From Taenia hydatigena (lineage: Eukaryota > Platyhelminthes > Cestoda > Cyclophyllidea > Taeniidae), in contig JADWOT020000002.1 of assembly GCA_036345935.2 (NCBI GenBank), positions 1,302,001 through 1,366,000 of the forward strand: a stretch of DNA of 64,000 nt. The letters are read 5' to 3'. The notes beneath the pieces were generated by a model. The model worked only from the letters and a program-made list of their open reading frames with translations. It did not search any database and had not been told where the DNA came from. The position numbers and the translations under genes are program-made. Position 1 is the first letter of the stretch; every line of letters starts with the position of its first letter. This document shows, in pieces, positions 31,330 to 44,800 of the stretch.

Positions 31330-34300
31330 ATGCAGAAAAATGCATCTAGAATCTTAACACGCCATAATGCAATTGATAGAATCATAAGCCTACTAAATAA
31401 CCGTCCTCAAGTAGAAATACAAAGGCCCAAAGACATAAAGATTCGCTTCGCAAGGAGTAATGCAGTTAAAACAAACGGACTAGATCGTTAAAGAAATGTA
31501 TAAGTCTCAAAATACCACACGCAACCGCACCCAGTAGATTAGGTTTGAAATATGATGACGAATTGCGCATGCTTAAACAAATGAATGTGTCTAAAAACAT
31601 GAAAGTAAAAAAATCATTAACACAATTAGTATAGCACCTTGCTCTGCGTCATTTTGTTAAGTTATACTTCCGAAAATTGGAAAATTATGGGGATCCTCAA
31701 ATCATCATCCATGGACAGAACCAATCTTGTTGAAAATATTAATTCCTGCATTTGTACATGAAAAATTATGGGGGTGATGACAATATGCCTAATCATTGAA
31801 TATTCTATTAGACCGTCTTTAGCCACGCAGGGTCTCTTGCCTTAATAAGTAGTATTTCCTGCTATCGTGTGGATCCTTGGATGAGTTTAAAAGTTCCTGA
31901 ATGGTTCGTAGGTCAGTGCCGTACCCTTTTTCAATCAGTTTTGTTAAAACACTTTGAGCGTTTTGACTCCGAGTATCAGTTAAGAGGAGTTATTTGACCG
32001 AATTTTCTTCGAATTGTGAGCTGGCCTCTAGACCATGCTTGCAGCTTCGTTCCCTTCTATTTGACGAATTCATACATTATGCTCGAGTTTGTGTCCCCAT
32101 TTGCCTAAAAATAGGACTCTAGTATACATTCGTTGACTAGCCATTGTCAGTTAATGTAAATCTTGCGGTTGAGATGGCAAACTTTAACCAATCATAAATT
32201 CTGATATTCGATAAAAACCTTCTCTGACACTCAGATAAAAGTTGCACTCTTCCACACAATCTTCTAAGTCCAATGTTTTCAAAATAGCTATAGTCGAATT
32301 AATTGCATTCCAGCAGTGTCGGTGGGCTTTCCTCCATTTAAAACAACTACTAACTTTAAGAAATGATTTTATTACGTCAGCTTTGATCCTTTCTTCGCCT
32401 TTAGCATTGAAAGGCGTGGTACGCCCTGCTAGCACAGTCTCAGAACCCGGATAGTGCGATTTTTTATATCTGGAATTGGCTCGGAGCCTAATTATTGGGA
32501 CCGACTTTAATATGGCTCTATAATTAGTCCAAGTAATCTAAAGTGCACCATTTTTATCCATCAGCACGTTAAAACCAAGGTTTTGCCCCCCTCGCTGAAA
32601 ACAAGTGCTCTTGACAACTATAATAATCTACTAAGAACTGTATCAACACCTTTTGACAGCCTGATTAGCATCTGATCATCACACCATCCTCACATCATCG
32701 ACAACGAGGATGCAGAAATACAAAGGCTACTTTTCGAGTACGCGAAAATCCTCTCACTGCATCATTCTGAGCTGGAGAGAACAAACCACACTAAACGTGC
32801 GATGCTTACTGGACGGGCTAGACCGATTCGGTAGGAACCCAAAGGCATGCCACACCTTCTGCTAAATAAAGCGAACAGTAGGACACGCAACAGACTGAAA
32901 AAAATTAGGCCAAAAAAACCCACCAAATCACTGGACGCTTTCACGATTGGTTTGACAGATCAACATGGATCCTTACGATGGAAAATAAATCGTGATTTTG
33001 ACATGTGGAGGTGTCAGGAGCGGGTTGAGACGACAGCCATCATTACCATCCAACAGGCCTTGCGAATCCAAGAGGATGTCTTTTGGAATCTGTAATGCAG
33101 TGGACACTCCTTAAAGTCTTGTAGCAACTGCTCTGGTTGGACTACTCTCGAAACCTTGCATAATATACCTTAGTGATGTATTCGGTTTAGGATGAATAGT
33201 TGAAGTCTAATTTAGTAACAGATCATCTACAAGAAGCAAGCCCTTTGTCGCACGTCATGTCTTGTCAGGTCTGACGGGATAGTGATCACGAAAGACCACA
33301 CAAAGCAAGTCAGAACGTGGCTAGCACCACCAAGTCGGACGAAACTCCATTGTTTTTAAGACTGAAGGCTTATTTTGGAGGTCTTGCTGATATTTCATAC
33401 CTGCTGTTCCATGAACTTGCAAGAAGGCAGATCCAAAGCATTTCACATGAGGGAGAGAGAGATCCAGATGAGGCGTTCAGAGATTCTAAGTGAACTAGGT
33501 GTCCACTTTTCGTTCTGAGCATGGTTCGGAGAATGAATAGGTAGTGATGCTTTGACCTGACCGAGGTAGACGGTCTAGTTGAGGTTATCGAGAGGGGTAC
33601 ACTGCAGAAGTAGGATTTTATGGTAAAAGACAAGAGCAGCAACATTCACAAAGTGAAGCAGATAATTGTCCGAGAACCCCAGTTCCCCTGGTCCATGTGA
33701 TGGTCGTCGCTAATGGACGGTGCGCGTGATTGTTGCTGGACTAGCATTCACTGCAGCAGATTCAAGTGATTACATCCCTTCAATGAATTCATGTGGAGCA
33801 GACATCGACATCGTGGGTCCGCTACTGACCACGGAGAAGTGCGAAGAGTAGAAGCTTTTATTGGTAAACTATTTAAAGAAGTTGGACGGAGTAGAGCTTG
33901 TGGAGTGGTAGGACGTCGAAACCGTCGGTGCTGCTATCTTCACCTGGCGGAATTGGCATCACAAATCTTCTGTTATCGTGCGTAGCGGTCGAGGTGCACT
34001 TAAGATCTAGAAGAAAGGCACAACAACTAGTCGTCCGTAAGGTCACTGACAGGCAGAAAGAACGACATTCGCTCGAAATGGAGCACTCAAGACTTTCGAG
34101 GTTTTCACTAGGAATGCCCAAGCGTAGGATCAAGATCTATGCCTAGAGCGGTGTGAAGCTACGGTTCATAGGAGAGGATCTCCTATGACAAGTACAGGCT
34201 ATCTAGACCGGCATTTCCCTGCTCTCATCACCTCTGAAGACCAGATTGATTTGTAGGGACGGAAGAAATCACTCCACTTTAGTTGGACGCGGAAAAAAAG

Positions 34301-34590
34301 AGGTCTACACACTAATAAAGAAGCAATTTTCAACAAAAAAGAGGAGGCTATGAGGGGTGGACGTCGTCAGTCTCTTAAGCGGAGACGTTCCCTGACGTCC
34401 ATAAACCTTTTCCACACTATTCAACCTCAAGCCGTCCCCGTTCGCTCAATCCTCCCGATGCTAGGATCTGTAGCCAGAGAGAGAGGAGAGGAATGCCCAC
34501 CTTATTAAAAAATCATGCATCTTGGCAAGATTTGTTAAAGGCAATGTCAACAATAACCCCCACCAATGGCACTTTCAACGCATCTTCCGC
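31330..34590. other. Intergenic region between BAP31 and the TM-PPPY gene
   Basis: No gene could be supported. A minus-strand open frame at 32184-32435 (83 codons, fragment NAINSTIAILKTLDLEDCVE) looks protein-like but has no matched exon and no known motif. Plus-strand pieces near 32850-33095 and 33790-34146 might be remnants of a transposable element, but the frames are broken and I cannot name a family. Confidence 0.35.
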
Positions 34591-34591
34591 T

Positions 34592-34597
34592 TTTATT
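34592..34597 (-). terminator. Candidate poly(A) signal of the TM-PPPY gene
   Basis: The + strand TTTATT reads AATAAA on the minus strand, about 190 nt beyond the stop codon at 34785. Confidence 0.45.
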
Positions 34598-34784
34598 CTA
34601 ACTAACAAAAACAAATAATTACTTATTACGAAAAAAAGCAGCAGTTAAGGGTACAAAGATACAAAAAGTGCAAAATAAAGGAAAGGGAGTGGAATAAAGA
34701 AGTTGCCGCTTCTATGAAAGCATTGGCACAGGTCATCACCATCATCATTACTCATCAAAATCGGGTCATTTTGCCTACTCTCGA

Positions 34785-35996
34785 CTACAGAGATGGAAGC
34801 TCCTCGTACGGTGGTGGCGGTAAGCCTGGTGGCGGTGCAAACGGCGGAGGTCTCTCCAGATCCGGTGCTGGTGGAAACATCTTTACACACTCATCATCAT
34901 CGCCAGCACCATTTGTATGAGTATTATCACCAATGACGGCAGGTGGCGGAGCGCTTGGAACTGGACGCGGTTCCATAACGCGTTCGGCTCTCGGAGCATC
35001 CCCACTAGCACTAGCATCACGCCTTTGCTCTTCACGATTTATTCCTGGTTGGGTGCGAGTCTGAGGGGCCGTGATGCGTGGCGGAGCATGTCGGCGTCGG
35101 ACTGTGTCGGTGAGTTGCCGTGGGTATGGTTTCTAGAAGTCAATCAGCTTTGCTGATCATTTGAATTATGAAATTACGCATATTTGTTACGAAATGTAAT
35201 TAACCCGCCCTTGTTGAGGCTTATCATTGACCATTCCCACCCAAAATTTACTAAACTCTACTAATTTTCGCCGGTGGAATTCGCCTGCCAATGGTGACTC
35301 ACATCTCGCAGGGCTTCAGCGTCTTTAGGGTGGTAGACCTTTGTCTCCGAAATAGCTCGAATAAGACGGAAGAGGAGGTTTCCTGTTACTATAGATGCAA
35401 TGAGGAAGACAATGGCCAGTGCGATTAGAACGTAACCCAGTACCATCAAGCCACTAAAAAGAAATAATTGTTACTGGATAGTTATTAGTACAAAGAATAT
35501 TTCGCTTAAAGTTGCTCGGGTTACAAAACGGCATCCAGCTTATGGCACAATTTCTCACTGTGAGTTTCCCCAAAGAGAGGAGAACAGTCCGACTTTGCTG
35601 AAGTGTAGGAGACGCAAAAAATCTATTTTAATTTTTTTGTCGAAGTTGAAAAAAAATACACGCATATTGATTGAGTCTGTTTCGAAGTAACCATTCAAAA
35701 GCTTTTGCAGTGGTCAAACCCGACACGTAATCACAGAAATTATTAAGAAATTTAAAAACATACAGACGACAGATTAAAGTAAATAACTACGATTGTCAGC
35801 AAACTATAAAAGATAAAGTGACGTACTAATTATGTTTGCCGGGATCAGCTGCCAAATAAATTCCTACGCCCAAAATTACTGCCGTAATAATACCCAAGAT
35901 AGGGAAGGCGATTTTCAGACTATGGCAGAGTTTATCACGCTCAGCCAACTCGTCCGAAGTCGGATCTGTCGGCAGTTGTGTGGTTGTAAAAGGCAT
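34785..35996 (-). CDS. Two-TM membrane protein with proline-rich PPPPY tail, unnamed
   Basis: Three exons (35827-35996, 35303-35453, 34785-35132) join in phase to 222 aa. The short N-terminal region is followed by TM1 (about residues 30-50, AFPILGIITAVILGVGIYLA), a loop of about 10 residues, TM2 (about 58-84) and a cytosolic tail of about 130 residues. The tail is basic and Arg/Pro-rich at first, then acidic, and ends PPPFAPPPGLPPPPYEELPS. The PPPPY is a PPxY motif of the kind bound by WW domains of NEDD4-type ubiquitin ligases or YAP-like adaptors. The layout resembles TMEM51-like proteins (two TM segments plus a C-terminal PPxY), but I see no sequence-level proof of orthology. The topology, with both ends cytosolic, is inferred. 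The ATG is 4 nt behind TTTTTTTAG. The strong tail composition and phase agreement make a real gene likely. Confidence 0.75.
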
Positions 35997-36061
35997 TGGT
36001 CTAAAAAAACAACCAATGGGCGAGCTGGTTGAATGAGAAATTAATATGAGGCCGGGTTACC
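35997..36061 (-). promoter_or_regulatory. Possible 60-bp 5'-UTR intron or trans-splice acceptor of the TM-PPPY gene
   Basis: On the minus strand GACACAG|GTAACC (donor after 36061) and GTTTTTTTAG|ACC (acceptor at 36001) bound 60 nt, leaving only ACCA before the ATG. A second donor-like GGG|GTAAGT lies upstream near 36470. The acceptor could instead take a spliced leader. Confidence 0.4.
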
Positions 36062-36099
36062 TGTGTCTTGTAGTTTTTTTTTAATAAAAGCGGTTAGCA

Positions 36100-37980
36100 A
36101 GCTATAAAGCAACACTTATTTCAATTAGCTGTAACGGAATTTTTGTTGAGAATTGTCTAAAAATAAGGAAAAAGGCTATCTTCTTAGAAGGCCATCTACC
36201 CTGAAAGAATGTGCTCCAGCGAATGAGGAGACTAAAGTGACTAGTCGAAGTGACTTCACGACTACATCGTTCGAGTCTCTGTACCAGCATTGGTCGTTAC
36301 GACTTTATCAAAGACCTGGCGAACGAACTCGATTCGAAATGACGAACGAATGCTATGACTGATTGCCAATGCTTAAAGCCACAGAGGGTGGTTTTCGACT
36401 GCGAACAGGAAAGTCTGCAAAGACTCCCAACGGAAGGAATAGCACAGCACATTATCTCGGTACTTACCCCATCTCGCGCTTTACATGATGGCAGCTAACA
36501 AACAAAATTGGTGCCAGGTACCACGTCTGCGGTAGCTACGAGGAGCGCAGGTGGGCGGCTGAGTGGCACAGGAATGAGGGTGATAGGGCTTAACGAAAAC
36601 ATTAACTAGCTATTCCCTTATCCTGACGTTTCTGGTGTCAGCGATCGGTGCAAAGCCCGTACTCCCCCACCTGCAACAATTGCTTTCGCAAATGGGACGA
36701 TACATGGGAAACAATAAAAGTTCTGCATTGAATCTGGTGTCTTCTCAAAACAAGAAAAGTTGATGACGGCCAGCTCTGGATCGCGAGTGATCTTTATAAG
36801 CATCAACAAAGTTCTGGCAGCTGACACTGAGGATTGGCAAGGGAAGTCACCAGAGACGACACTTAAAAGACTCGGAGCGCTGCATTCATCTATTCAGCAT
36901 AAGAAATGTGAACTTTCCAAAAAATGAAATTATTCAACTCTACTTCTTCGTCTCTCAGATCAAACACTTAAACAAACTCAGAGGTCGCAGATCCCGAAAC
37001 CTACCTTCTTTTCTGTCGCGCTGTATTCAAGCTACGCCTTCTTACCGACCATAGTGGGAGACAAAATAATAGCAAACCACATACGCTCCTAAGGTCAAGA
37101 CTCACTCAGAGAATGACGTGGAATTGTTTTAACATTAAAAGTTCTCGATCATTCCACCACAGTAACAGAATAAATGTCCGCCAATCAGAGTGGAGTGAAT
37201 ACCCGTCCCACGCTACTGAAATCACATTTGAGTAGACTAAACGTCCACTCCTATCAAAATGAAAACTTCACACCTCGCCGTAAAAATCGCTGAACTGAAC
37301 CCCTAGCAGACTAAAGCCTTCAATGTTACCGTTAAATTAATTTGAAGTGAACCGTTAAATTAATTTGAAGTGAACCGACCCAAAGACGCAAATCGATTCG
37401 TACTAGTACAACGATCGTCCCGCTTCGCGACCCGGTGGTCTGAAAATGCGTGGAGTCAGGAGTACATCCCCATCGAAGACACTCTCCTCCACTTTGAGTG
37501 TCCACAATGCCCGGTACAAACACGCCACAGTGGCACACGTCCCAAGCAATAAGTAGGTTAAAAATTCATCCAATTTGCCCAGATTATGGGTTAGCGCGTG
37601 CGCTATAAACGATTGAGAAATGGGCGGGCGACGTGTTAGGCCAAGGTGATGGGAAGCGGATTATGCGCAGAGAAAGAGAGAAAAAAAGGAGCAAGATCCG
37701 TAGATAAGTTCATTTTCTTTTGTCAATAACTCCTTGTGGAGACATGAGAGGATAAAGTAGATTTGTACAGTGGAAATCTGTTTATTGCCTCTAACACCTT
37801 GCGAGGAGAAGGACGAGGAGAGAGAAGGGAGGAAGGAGGATGAGAAAGTGACGCCGGTACGATTCTGAAATAGAATATAGATAGAGGAAATTTAGGTGGA
37901 ATTTTAACATGCTAATAAAGTAAAGGACGCCACAATTACCGAATCGTGGCAAACAAGCAAAAAAGGCACGAAATTTTCAG
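36100..37980. other. Upstream flank and intergenic DNA, no supported gene
   Basis: Short unrelated open frames only. It contains a perfect 23-bp tandem duplication (listed separately) and a GAGAGAGGAGG-rich stretch near 37800-37850. Confidence 0.45.
37331..37376. repeat. Perfect 23-bp direct tandem duplication
   Basis: The 23-nt unit beginning GTTAAATTAATTTGAAGTGA is present twice with no spacer (37331-37353 and 37354-37376) and no mismatch, so the duplication looks recent. It contains the palindrome TTAAATTAATTTGAA-like AT core. No coding effect is evident. Confidence 0.95.
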
Positions 37981-37989
37981 GGTACGAGA

Positions 37990-40900
37990 ATAATAAACAA
38001 TGAGTTGAGGCGGCCTGTTTGGTAGCGTAAATACTACTGACAACTTGGAACAGTAGAATGGGTGAGACGTGGTGACCCTGTGGCAATGACAAGGAGTGAG
38101 TAGTTCCCCAAGTTGATGTCGGAAAAGTGATGAAGCTTTAGCGAATGCTGGAACGATCGAGAGTCAACACTCGCCGAAGTTTCCTTTCAGTCCAAAATAC
38201 ATTTCCCAAACCGATGGAGAATAGAATCACTCCAGGATACACATGTCATTGTGGAGCAAAGCGAAGGCGCATCGGGGCTTGGCGAACCGCCGAAGAAGCG
38301 AGGCGTGTCTCCGGTGAGACGGGACTGCGGCTCGCCAATGAACGAGTGAGAATGAGGAGAGTCTTTTTGGCAGACAATTTCAATCTCAGCCAACTGCCTG
38401 CCAAGAGAGAGCCAGACAGACAAACAGGCAGACCCAAGGCAAGACTCCAGAGTGGTGGGGAATAACTAGGATAATTACTCCTAATTTTAGTTAATAATAA
38501 GGAGTTGAGGCGGCCAGTTCGGTAGTGCAAGCATCACTTGCCACCTTGGTACAGTAGAATGCATGACGGTAGATGGTGACCAGTTTCTACACTCAAGACC
38601 GCCTTAGTAACAAGTATGTCAGTTGCGGTATGACAAGAAGTGGGACAGTTCCCACTTTGCCGTCGGGAAAGTAACGAAGATCTGACGGAGTCCCATTTCA
38701 CTGCCAAATATACTTTTCCACTCATTTCCATCCACGAAAGCTACCCCGAATTCAGTGAGAATGTAATTAGTGTCAAGAAAAGCTTTTTATGCTAAAAAAA
38801 GCAAGATCACACTTGAGCCACTCTAAAGTGCACAGACCATTTGGTCAGGTCATTCAAATAAGGGGAAAAAGGAAGCAAGGAAATAGGTTAAATTTTATGC
38901 CAGAAAAGGCAGAGAAACAGTGAGTTGTCTTACAGGGACTCAATTACATCAACTGACACCTCAGAATCGACAGTAAGTGGCGATAAGGAGGCAAGCGACA
39001 AGCACGAGCTATGTCGAGGGTCAGTCGAATGAATGGATCACGCAAGCCAACGAGGAGATCGAGGAGGGATTGGTGAATGAAATCGAAATGAATTGAACCA
39101 AAAGTGGGTGGATGAAAGAGTGAGGGATTGACGAAAGCGCAGACGGATTACGATGGGAGGAGGTGAGCGAATGAATAAGCGAACGAAGGCAGATGCGATC
39201 CGAACGGAAAACCAAATCATGGTTGGAATGGATTGACGGGTCAGGAATGGGGTGAATGAACAAGAGAACGACGGGTAAAGTGAGGAATAAGAGGTAGATA
39301 AAGAAATAGGTGGATGGACTTATGACATTACAACGGGAATGAGTTGAATGGAAGGTACAAGAGATTGAGCAAACGAGCAGATCCAAGGTATGAAAGATGG
39401 AAGGATAGGAGACGAGTGATAAACGAATGTAATGGGAGTACATGGGAAACTGGCAAAAGGGTGGATGAAGAAGTGAGAGATTCAGCAACTTATCAGAACA
39501 CATGGAAATGAAAGGGTAGATGAATGGAAGGGAATGGACGATTCAGGAATCAGCGGGCAGAACAAGAACAGATGGCGCAATAAAGGGAGCAGAAATTTAC
39601 GGTAGGATCAGGAAAGGACGGCTGACTGGGAGGATAAAATACCACGGGTAGGTTCCCACTACGGAAAGACGGACTGATGAATTGGAAGACTTATGGTGGG
39701 ATGAGCAAAACAGTAATGGTAAGGAGACACTTACTCCCCAATCCTAGTTACTAATAAAAAGTTAAGATGGCCAGTTTCCACACTTAAGACCTCCAAGTCA
39801 CAAGTACTTCAGTGGAGGCGTGGTAAGAAGTGAGGAATTCCCCACTGTGCCGTCGGAAAAGTAATGAAGACAGCAAATTCTGGAATGGCCGACAGTTATC
39901 CCCCATCGAGGTTACCTTTTAGTCCAAAATACTTTTTTTTCAAGGAATTAGGAGGCATAGTCCATCCGGAATGCACTTTCCTTTGTGAAGCGGGAGAACG
40001 ACGCAATGGGGCCAGAAAAAAAACCACCGAACAAGCGAGGCGTGTCCGGTGAGACGGGACTGCGACTCGCCAATGAACGAGTGAGAAGGAGGAGAGCCTT
40101 TCCGGCAGATAGTGTCAATCTCAGCTCGGTCAAACAACCAAGCCAACCGCCTGCCAAACAAGAGACAGCCCCGAGCCAAGACTCCAAGGATGGGGTAAAT
40201 AATTGTGTAAAGATCCACCATTTAACACTCGTTTCCATCCACGAAAGTTACTCGAATTCAGTGAAAGTGTGATTGGCCTCATGGGAGTTTTTTTATGGCA
40301 AAAAACAAGACCACACCTGTGTCACTGGAAAGTACGTTGACCATTTAGTCAGGTCAACTTGAATTTATGCAAATAGGGGAGAAAGTGAAGCATTGAAGTG
40401 GGCTAAACGCCATGTCAACAAATAAAAAAAGGAACATAAGAACATTCAGTTACCTTATACGGATTTCATCGCACAAAATGGCAAGTCGGGATCGACAGTA
40501 AGTGCCCATAAGGAACCAAGCGACAAGAGCACTAGCTACATTGCTTGTCATCAAAAATGTGCCATCTGAGCGAACGGCTTGAGTAAGCCAAATAAACTTG
40601 GTGACCGACTGTTCAAAATGCGAGATGATAAAATCGGGACGGGTGGAACAAAAGTACGTTAACGAATCCGAGATGGATGAACTGATGAGGGATAGGCGGA
40701 ATAGCAGACGGTGAGATGACGAATTAGGGCTCCTGGAAAAGTGGATTGACGCCGTCTGGATGTATAAACGAATGGAAAGTGCGAATTGGCAGTAAGTAAC
40801 AAACACTAGTAGCGACGCTTATGGTCGTCAAAAGTGCATAAGGCAAATGAAATGGTTACGCAAGCTAAATAGAACTTGTTGTGACGAGTGGTTCAAAATG

Positions 40901-41800
40901 CAAGATATTTCGACAAATGAGATCGGGCTGGATGGAGGATAAAAGGGGTCAGCGGATCCAGGATGAACTAATTGATAGGAGGAACAGACGGTGAGATGGC
41001 AGAAGAACGAAATGGAACAAGGACTTATAGAGTGTATGAAAGGTGGATGAACAGACGGCAACCGGATGAACAAACGAAAATTTGTACCGAAGAATTGGAA
41101 ATACAGGACCGAGGATGTATGCGACTCGAATGGAAGGCCAATTTAAGGTCGCAATGAGTAAACGAATCGGTGATAGGGAGATGTGGGAGGGGATGATGGG
41201 CAAATTGAGGGCCGAGTAATTGACAAGCAGATCAGTGGATGAAAGAGTGGCAGAATGGCGGGAATGGGTCAGATAGAAGGCTCAAGAGATTGAGCAAATG
41301 GACCTATCCACAATGGAGGACTGACGGGTTGAAGATAGGTAGATCGGTGATAAAGTGAGTCAATTTCAATTAAAGAATTCCTGAATGAGTGAACAGACCC
41401 GAGATAAATTAGTCCACCGATGAACGGGTGGAATGGCAATGCATGATAGAATGATAAAAGGCTCAGCAAATGGATCAGGAATCTACAAAGGAGTTGAAGG
41501 TTCCGGAATTCACCAGAACACGTGAAATCCAAGGAGTAGATGAATGGAAGGAACCGAGACGAAGGCAAGTGGACCAGGAGGGGATGCATGATTCAGAAGT
41601 CGGCGGATCGAACAAGAATTGGGGGATGAAGAATAGACAAAGTAATAAATGGAGCAGAAATTTACAGCTGAATCAGGAAAGGATGGATAAAATGCTAAGG
41701 GTAGGTTCCCATTATGGAGAGATATTTGGACTGATGAATTGGGAGATTTATAGGAAGACAAGTAAAAGGGTTACATCCAAAATGAAAGCGAACTCAACAG
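37990..41800. repeat. Diverged tandem duplication of about 1.75-2 kb
   Basis: Unit 1 (about 37990-39740) and unit 2 (about 39745-41800) are head-to-tail. Matching blocks in the same order include a GAGTTGAGGCGGCC / AGTTAAGATGGCC start (38000, 39762; again at 38500) and GCCGTCGG-AAAGTAA-GAAG (38660, 39850). A nearly identical 65-nt block runs from GAAGCGAGGCGTGTC (about 38294 and about 40033). CATTTCCATCCACGAAAG occurs at 38726 and 40231, ATCGACAGTAAGT at 38970 and 40493, and a GGGAGCAGAAATTTAC-like block at 39577 and 41650 is followed by GGTAGGTTCCCA. Sub-blocks are also repeated inside units. No intact reading frame spans the copies. Confidence 0.8.
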
Positions 41801-41886
41801 TAGTAAAGGCATGAACCACTACACTCACATCGTCGAAACACCACGAATTGTCGAGCAGAGGAACCAGTCGAGCACAATCTGACGAT

Positions 41887-44800
41887 CTACTTGAACAACG
41901 CCGCCATCAGAAAGCGCACGACCTTAAGTCCGAAGTAGATCGTAATCAGTCCGCCCATGAGAGCCTGCTGTTGTTCCACCCCACGCAGACGTGACGACAG
42001 CCGACTGACGTAGGCTTCCAGATGGCTTAGCCGCGTTTCTGCCGTGCGGAGACGCTCGTTCACACTGGGATGACCTACACTGGCGCTATGCGCAACCTGG
42101 ACGGTAGCGGAGGCTGTGGCATTGGCTGTTGCCGTAACCTGGGTTGAACTGAGAGGTGGGAAATAGTTCTATGAATCTCGTGAAAACGAGTTGGTACCTT
42201 GGTGGAACATATTGCCTACTAATGTGAGCAGTGGTAGCACTATCATCGCATCAAAGAGAATCAACGGTGCCGCATGACGTGATTTTGATAAGATACAAAC
42301 AGCTCTATCATGTGTATTAAAACACGATGGATTGTAAAAGACGTGAAGCCCTTGCTACAAGACGTGAGCAAATGCCATCACAGCATCCACATGCCGCACA
42401 CACATCCACAAGCAGTAACAGGCGACAGAAAGCTGCTTGCTTCGATTGGTCGGTCGCCAGGCAGGTAGCATAAGACTCCAAGCCTCTCTACGCGCCTTCG
42501 ATTAGTCTACCACACACCGGGGCATACAAGTGATACAGTGGTGCTTATAAGTGCCGTGGAAAAGCACACATGTCATAAATACCCAGATCGACGAGTAATC
42601 AGATCAAACGGATTAGTCAAATCAGGTCGATCGTGTGAATTGGTGGTAATCACGTCTCAACACTTGAGGATCCAAAGCTAATCCGTATAAGTAACTGAGC
42701 GATACCAGAACAATGAAGCGAAGAGGAAGAATGTGTAGCAATTATCATTCTATAAAGCCACTTTATGCTGTTTATCAAATGGCTTTAGAGGATGGCGTAT
42801 GGGATGTACTTGACGCGGAGGATTGGATATTCAAAAAACCTTACATCCACTACTACGATGTCAATTCACCACAACAACAGCTTTATTCGTGCCCTGTGAC
42901 TGACTAGCAGGCTGGTAACAGTTCAACATGGAATAATGACCACAGAGAGCACTAAAAAATTACGAGCAAGATGGAATCTACGTGGTGGAATGATATATTT
43001 ACAATGACTTGTGATTCAGCTATCGAGATGGTGACGTGGTTCCTTTTACGTACGTTTTTAACAAAGTCACCGCCCTGTTTGCATGGTTTTGGCTATCTTC
43101 AGACATAGCACTGATACCATACCCCTTGTGGAAAATAACAGCAGCTTCTGCTAACGCTTTGGAGGGGACTGTTAAGATGAGCAATCGCTGGAGATTGCCA
43201 AAGGCAACGCTGAACTAGCTCTCGGATGTAAGGCATCTCCACCCAGGAATGGAAATAAGTAACTTCATCAGAGGCCACCGAAAATTACCGTTTCTTAACA
43301 AGCAATAAAGTATGACGAGGCAAAACGAACAGACCATAAAAGATGGAAAGGGGACAGACACTAACACGGAGAAGGGGCGCCTAGGGGTGCATTGCATAAG
43401 ATAGACAGGTCCTTACGACAACCTGTCAACCTCTGCACATCAACAGAACGATGGAAACTGTGAGCCAGGCTGCCGATTAATGCCGTCCGTGACCTTACAT
43501 TACCCTACCGACCCGTATTATATCAGACCAGGCAACCAAAAAAAGGTGGTGGAGGTCTTGGTAACGGCTTGCCGCAATTAATCAAAGCTACGCATGCGAA
43601 TACGCGCACTTTGGAATAAAAAAGAGGCAATGCCTTCCCCTCGTCATCTGTGTTTTTTGCATCTATTTTTTTCGGGCCAAAGGGCATTCTTAGTGGATTA
43701 GCGCCGGACGATCACATGCAACCACATGCGAAAAAAAATTACCACTCAGAAGTAAAACTGCCATAGAGATGGAGGTGGCCAAAGTTAAGTTTATTTTGCC
43801 TTCGAAAGCCAAACACCTTGCATGAAATGAAACAAAATTTAAACCAAGCTAGCGTTTCATTGAGAACAGGTCGCAATGGTGATAATTTCAATGGCTAAGC
43901 TAGTCTAAGAATTTCCCGGCAGTTATTTAGCCTCATTACGAGAACCCCCACTAATTTGAGACCCGAATGTGCTTACCTCTTGCTGCAAGATGATGGCTTG
44001 CAATAATGCTTCGAGTGTGCAAAAAAAACGTTACAGAAGGATAGCGCTTTGCAAGCTTACAAGAGAAAGACACAAAAACCCACATCAACTAATGCACTTT
44101 CACGGTCTGCATCACTGATGGTAGTGATGCAATGCCAGGACTGAGGGAGCTGTAAACGTTCGTAGAACAGCCGCGCATAATACTATGAGTGCTTCTACAA
44201 GTTGCAAGAGGTTGACGTCGGCTTAGGGCAGTACCGAGATCGGGGCGAAAGGGAAGCCGAGAACGAGAGCAACATATGGCTTCAAATCGAAACATTGCAT
44301 TGTGCCTCAGAATTTAAGCTTCTAAGTACCATAAAACTAAATACCTCTGAATACCCTGTAGAGCCTTCATGGATAGTTTAAACACTTTAACAGTGGAAGT
44401 GCACTAAGACACTTGAAATACCACGTGATGTGAAGAATGCACCTGCACCCACTAAACAAAGAATTTAGAACAAGGCTGTCTTGCTGGAGACAACCAAGCT
44501 CACAGAGACACGCAAACCGTGTCAACATGTGGTACGTATCTCAACCTCAAGTTTGTGCCATGGAGAGTAACTGAACAGGACCTGAGCTTGACCGATTAAA
44601 ACTGTCCCTTCGGCATTGGCGTGGAAGTGGTAAACAATTAGTGAGTTATGAGCATATTGGTACCTTTCCAAAGTAAATGTTGACCAATAAAATAGACGGG
44701 AAAATGGGCGGTATAGGGATGGTAGTTAAAAGAAGATAGAATACAGCGAAATCCCTACAAATTAGCTTCTGTAATTGGTTTTGGCAGCAGGAAATGGAGT

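Noticed and set aside
33790..34146. Possible retrotransposon integrase remnant (ADIDIVGPL-like string) on the + strand
   Set aside because: The frame stops after about 20 codons, and no neighbouring pol motifs, LTRs or zinc-binding residues could be found.
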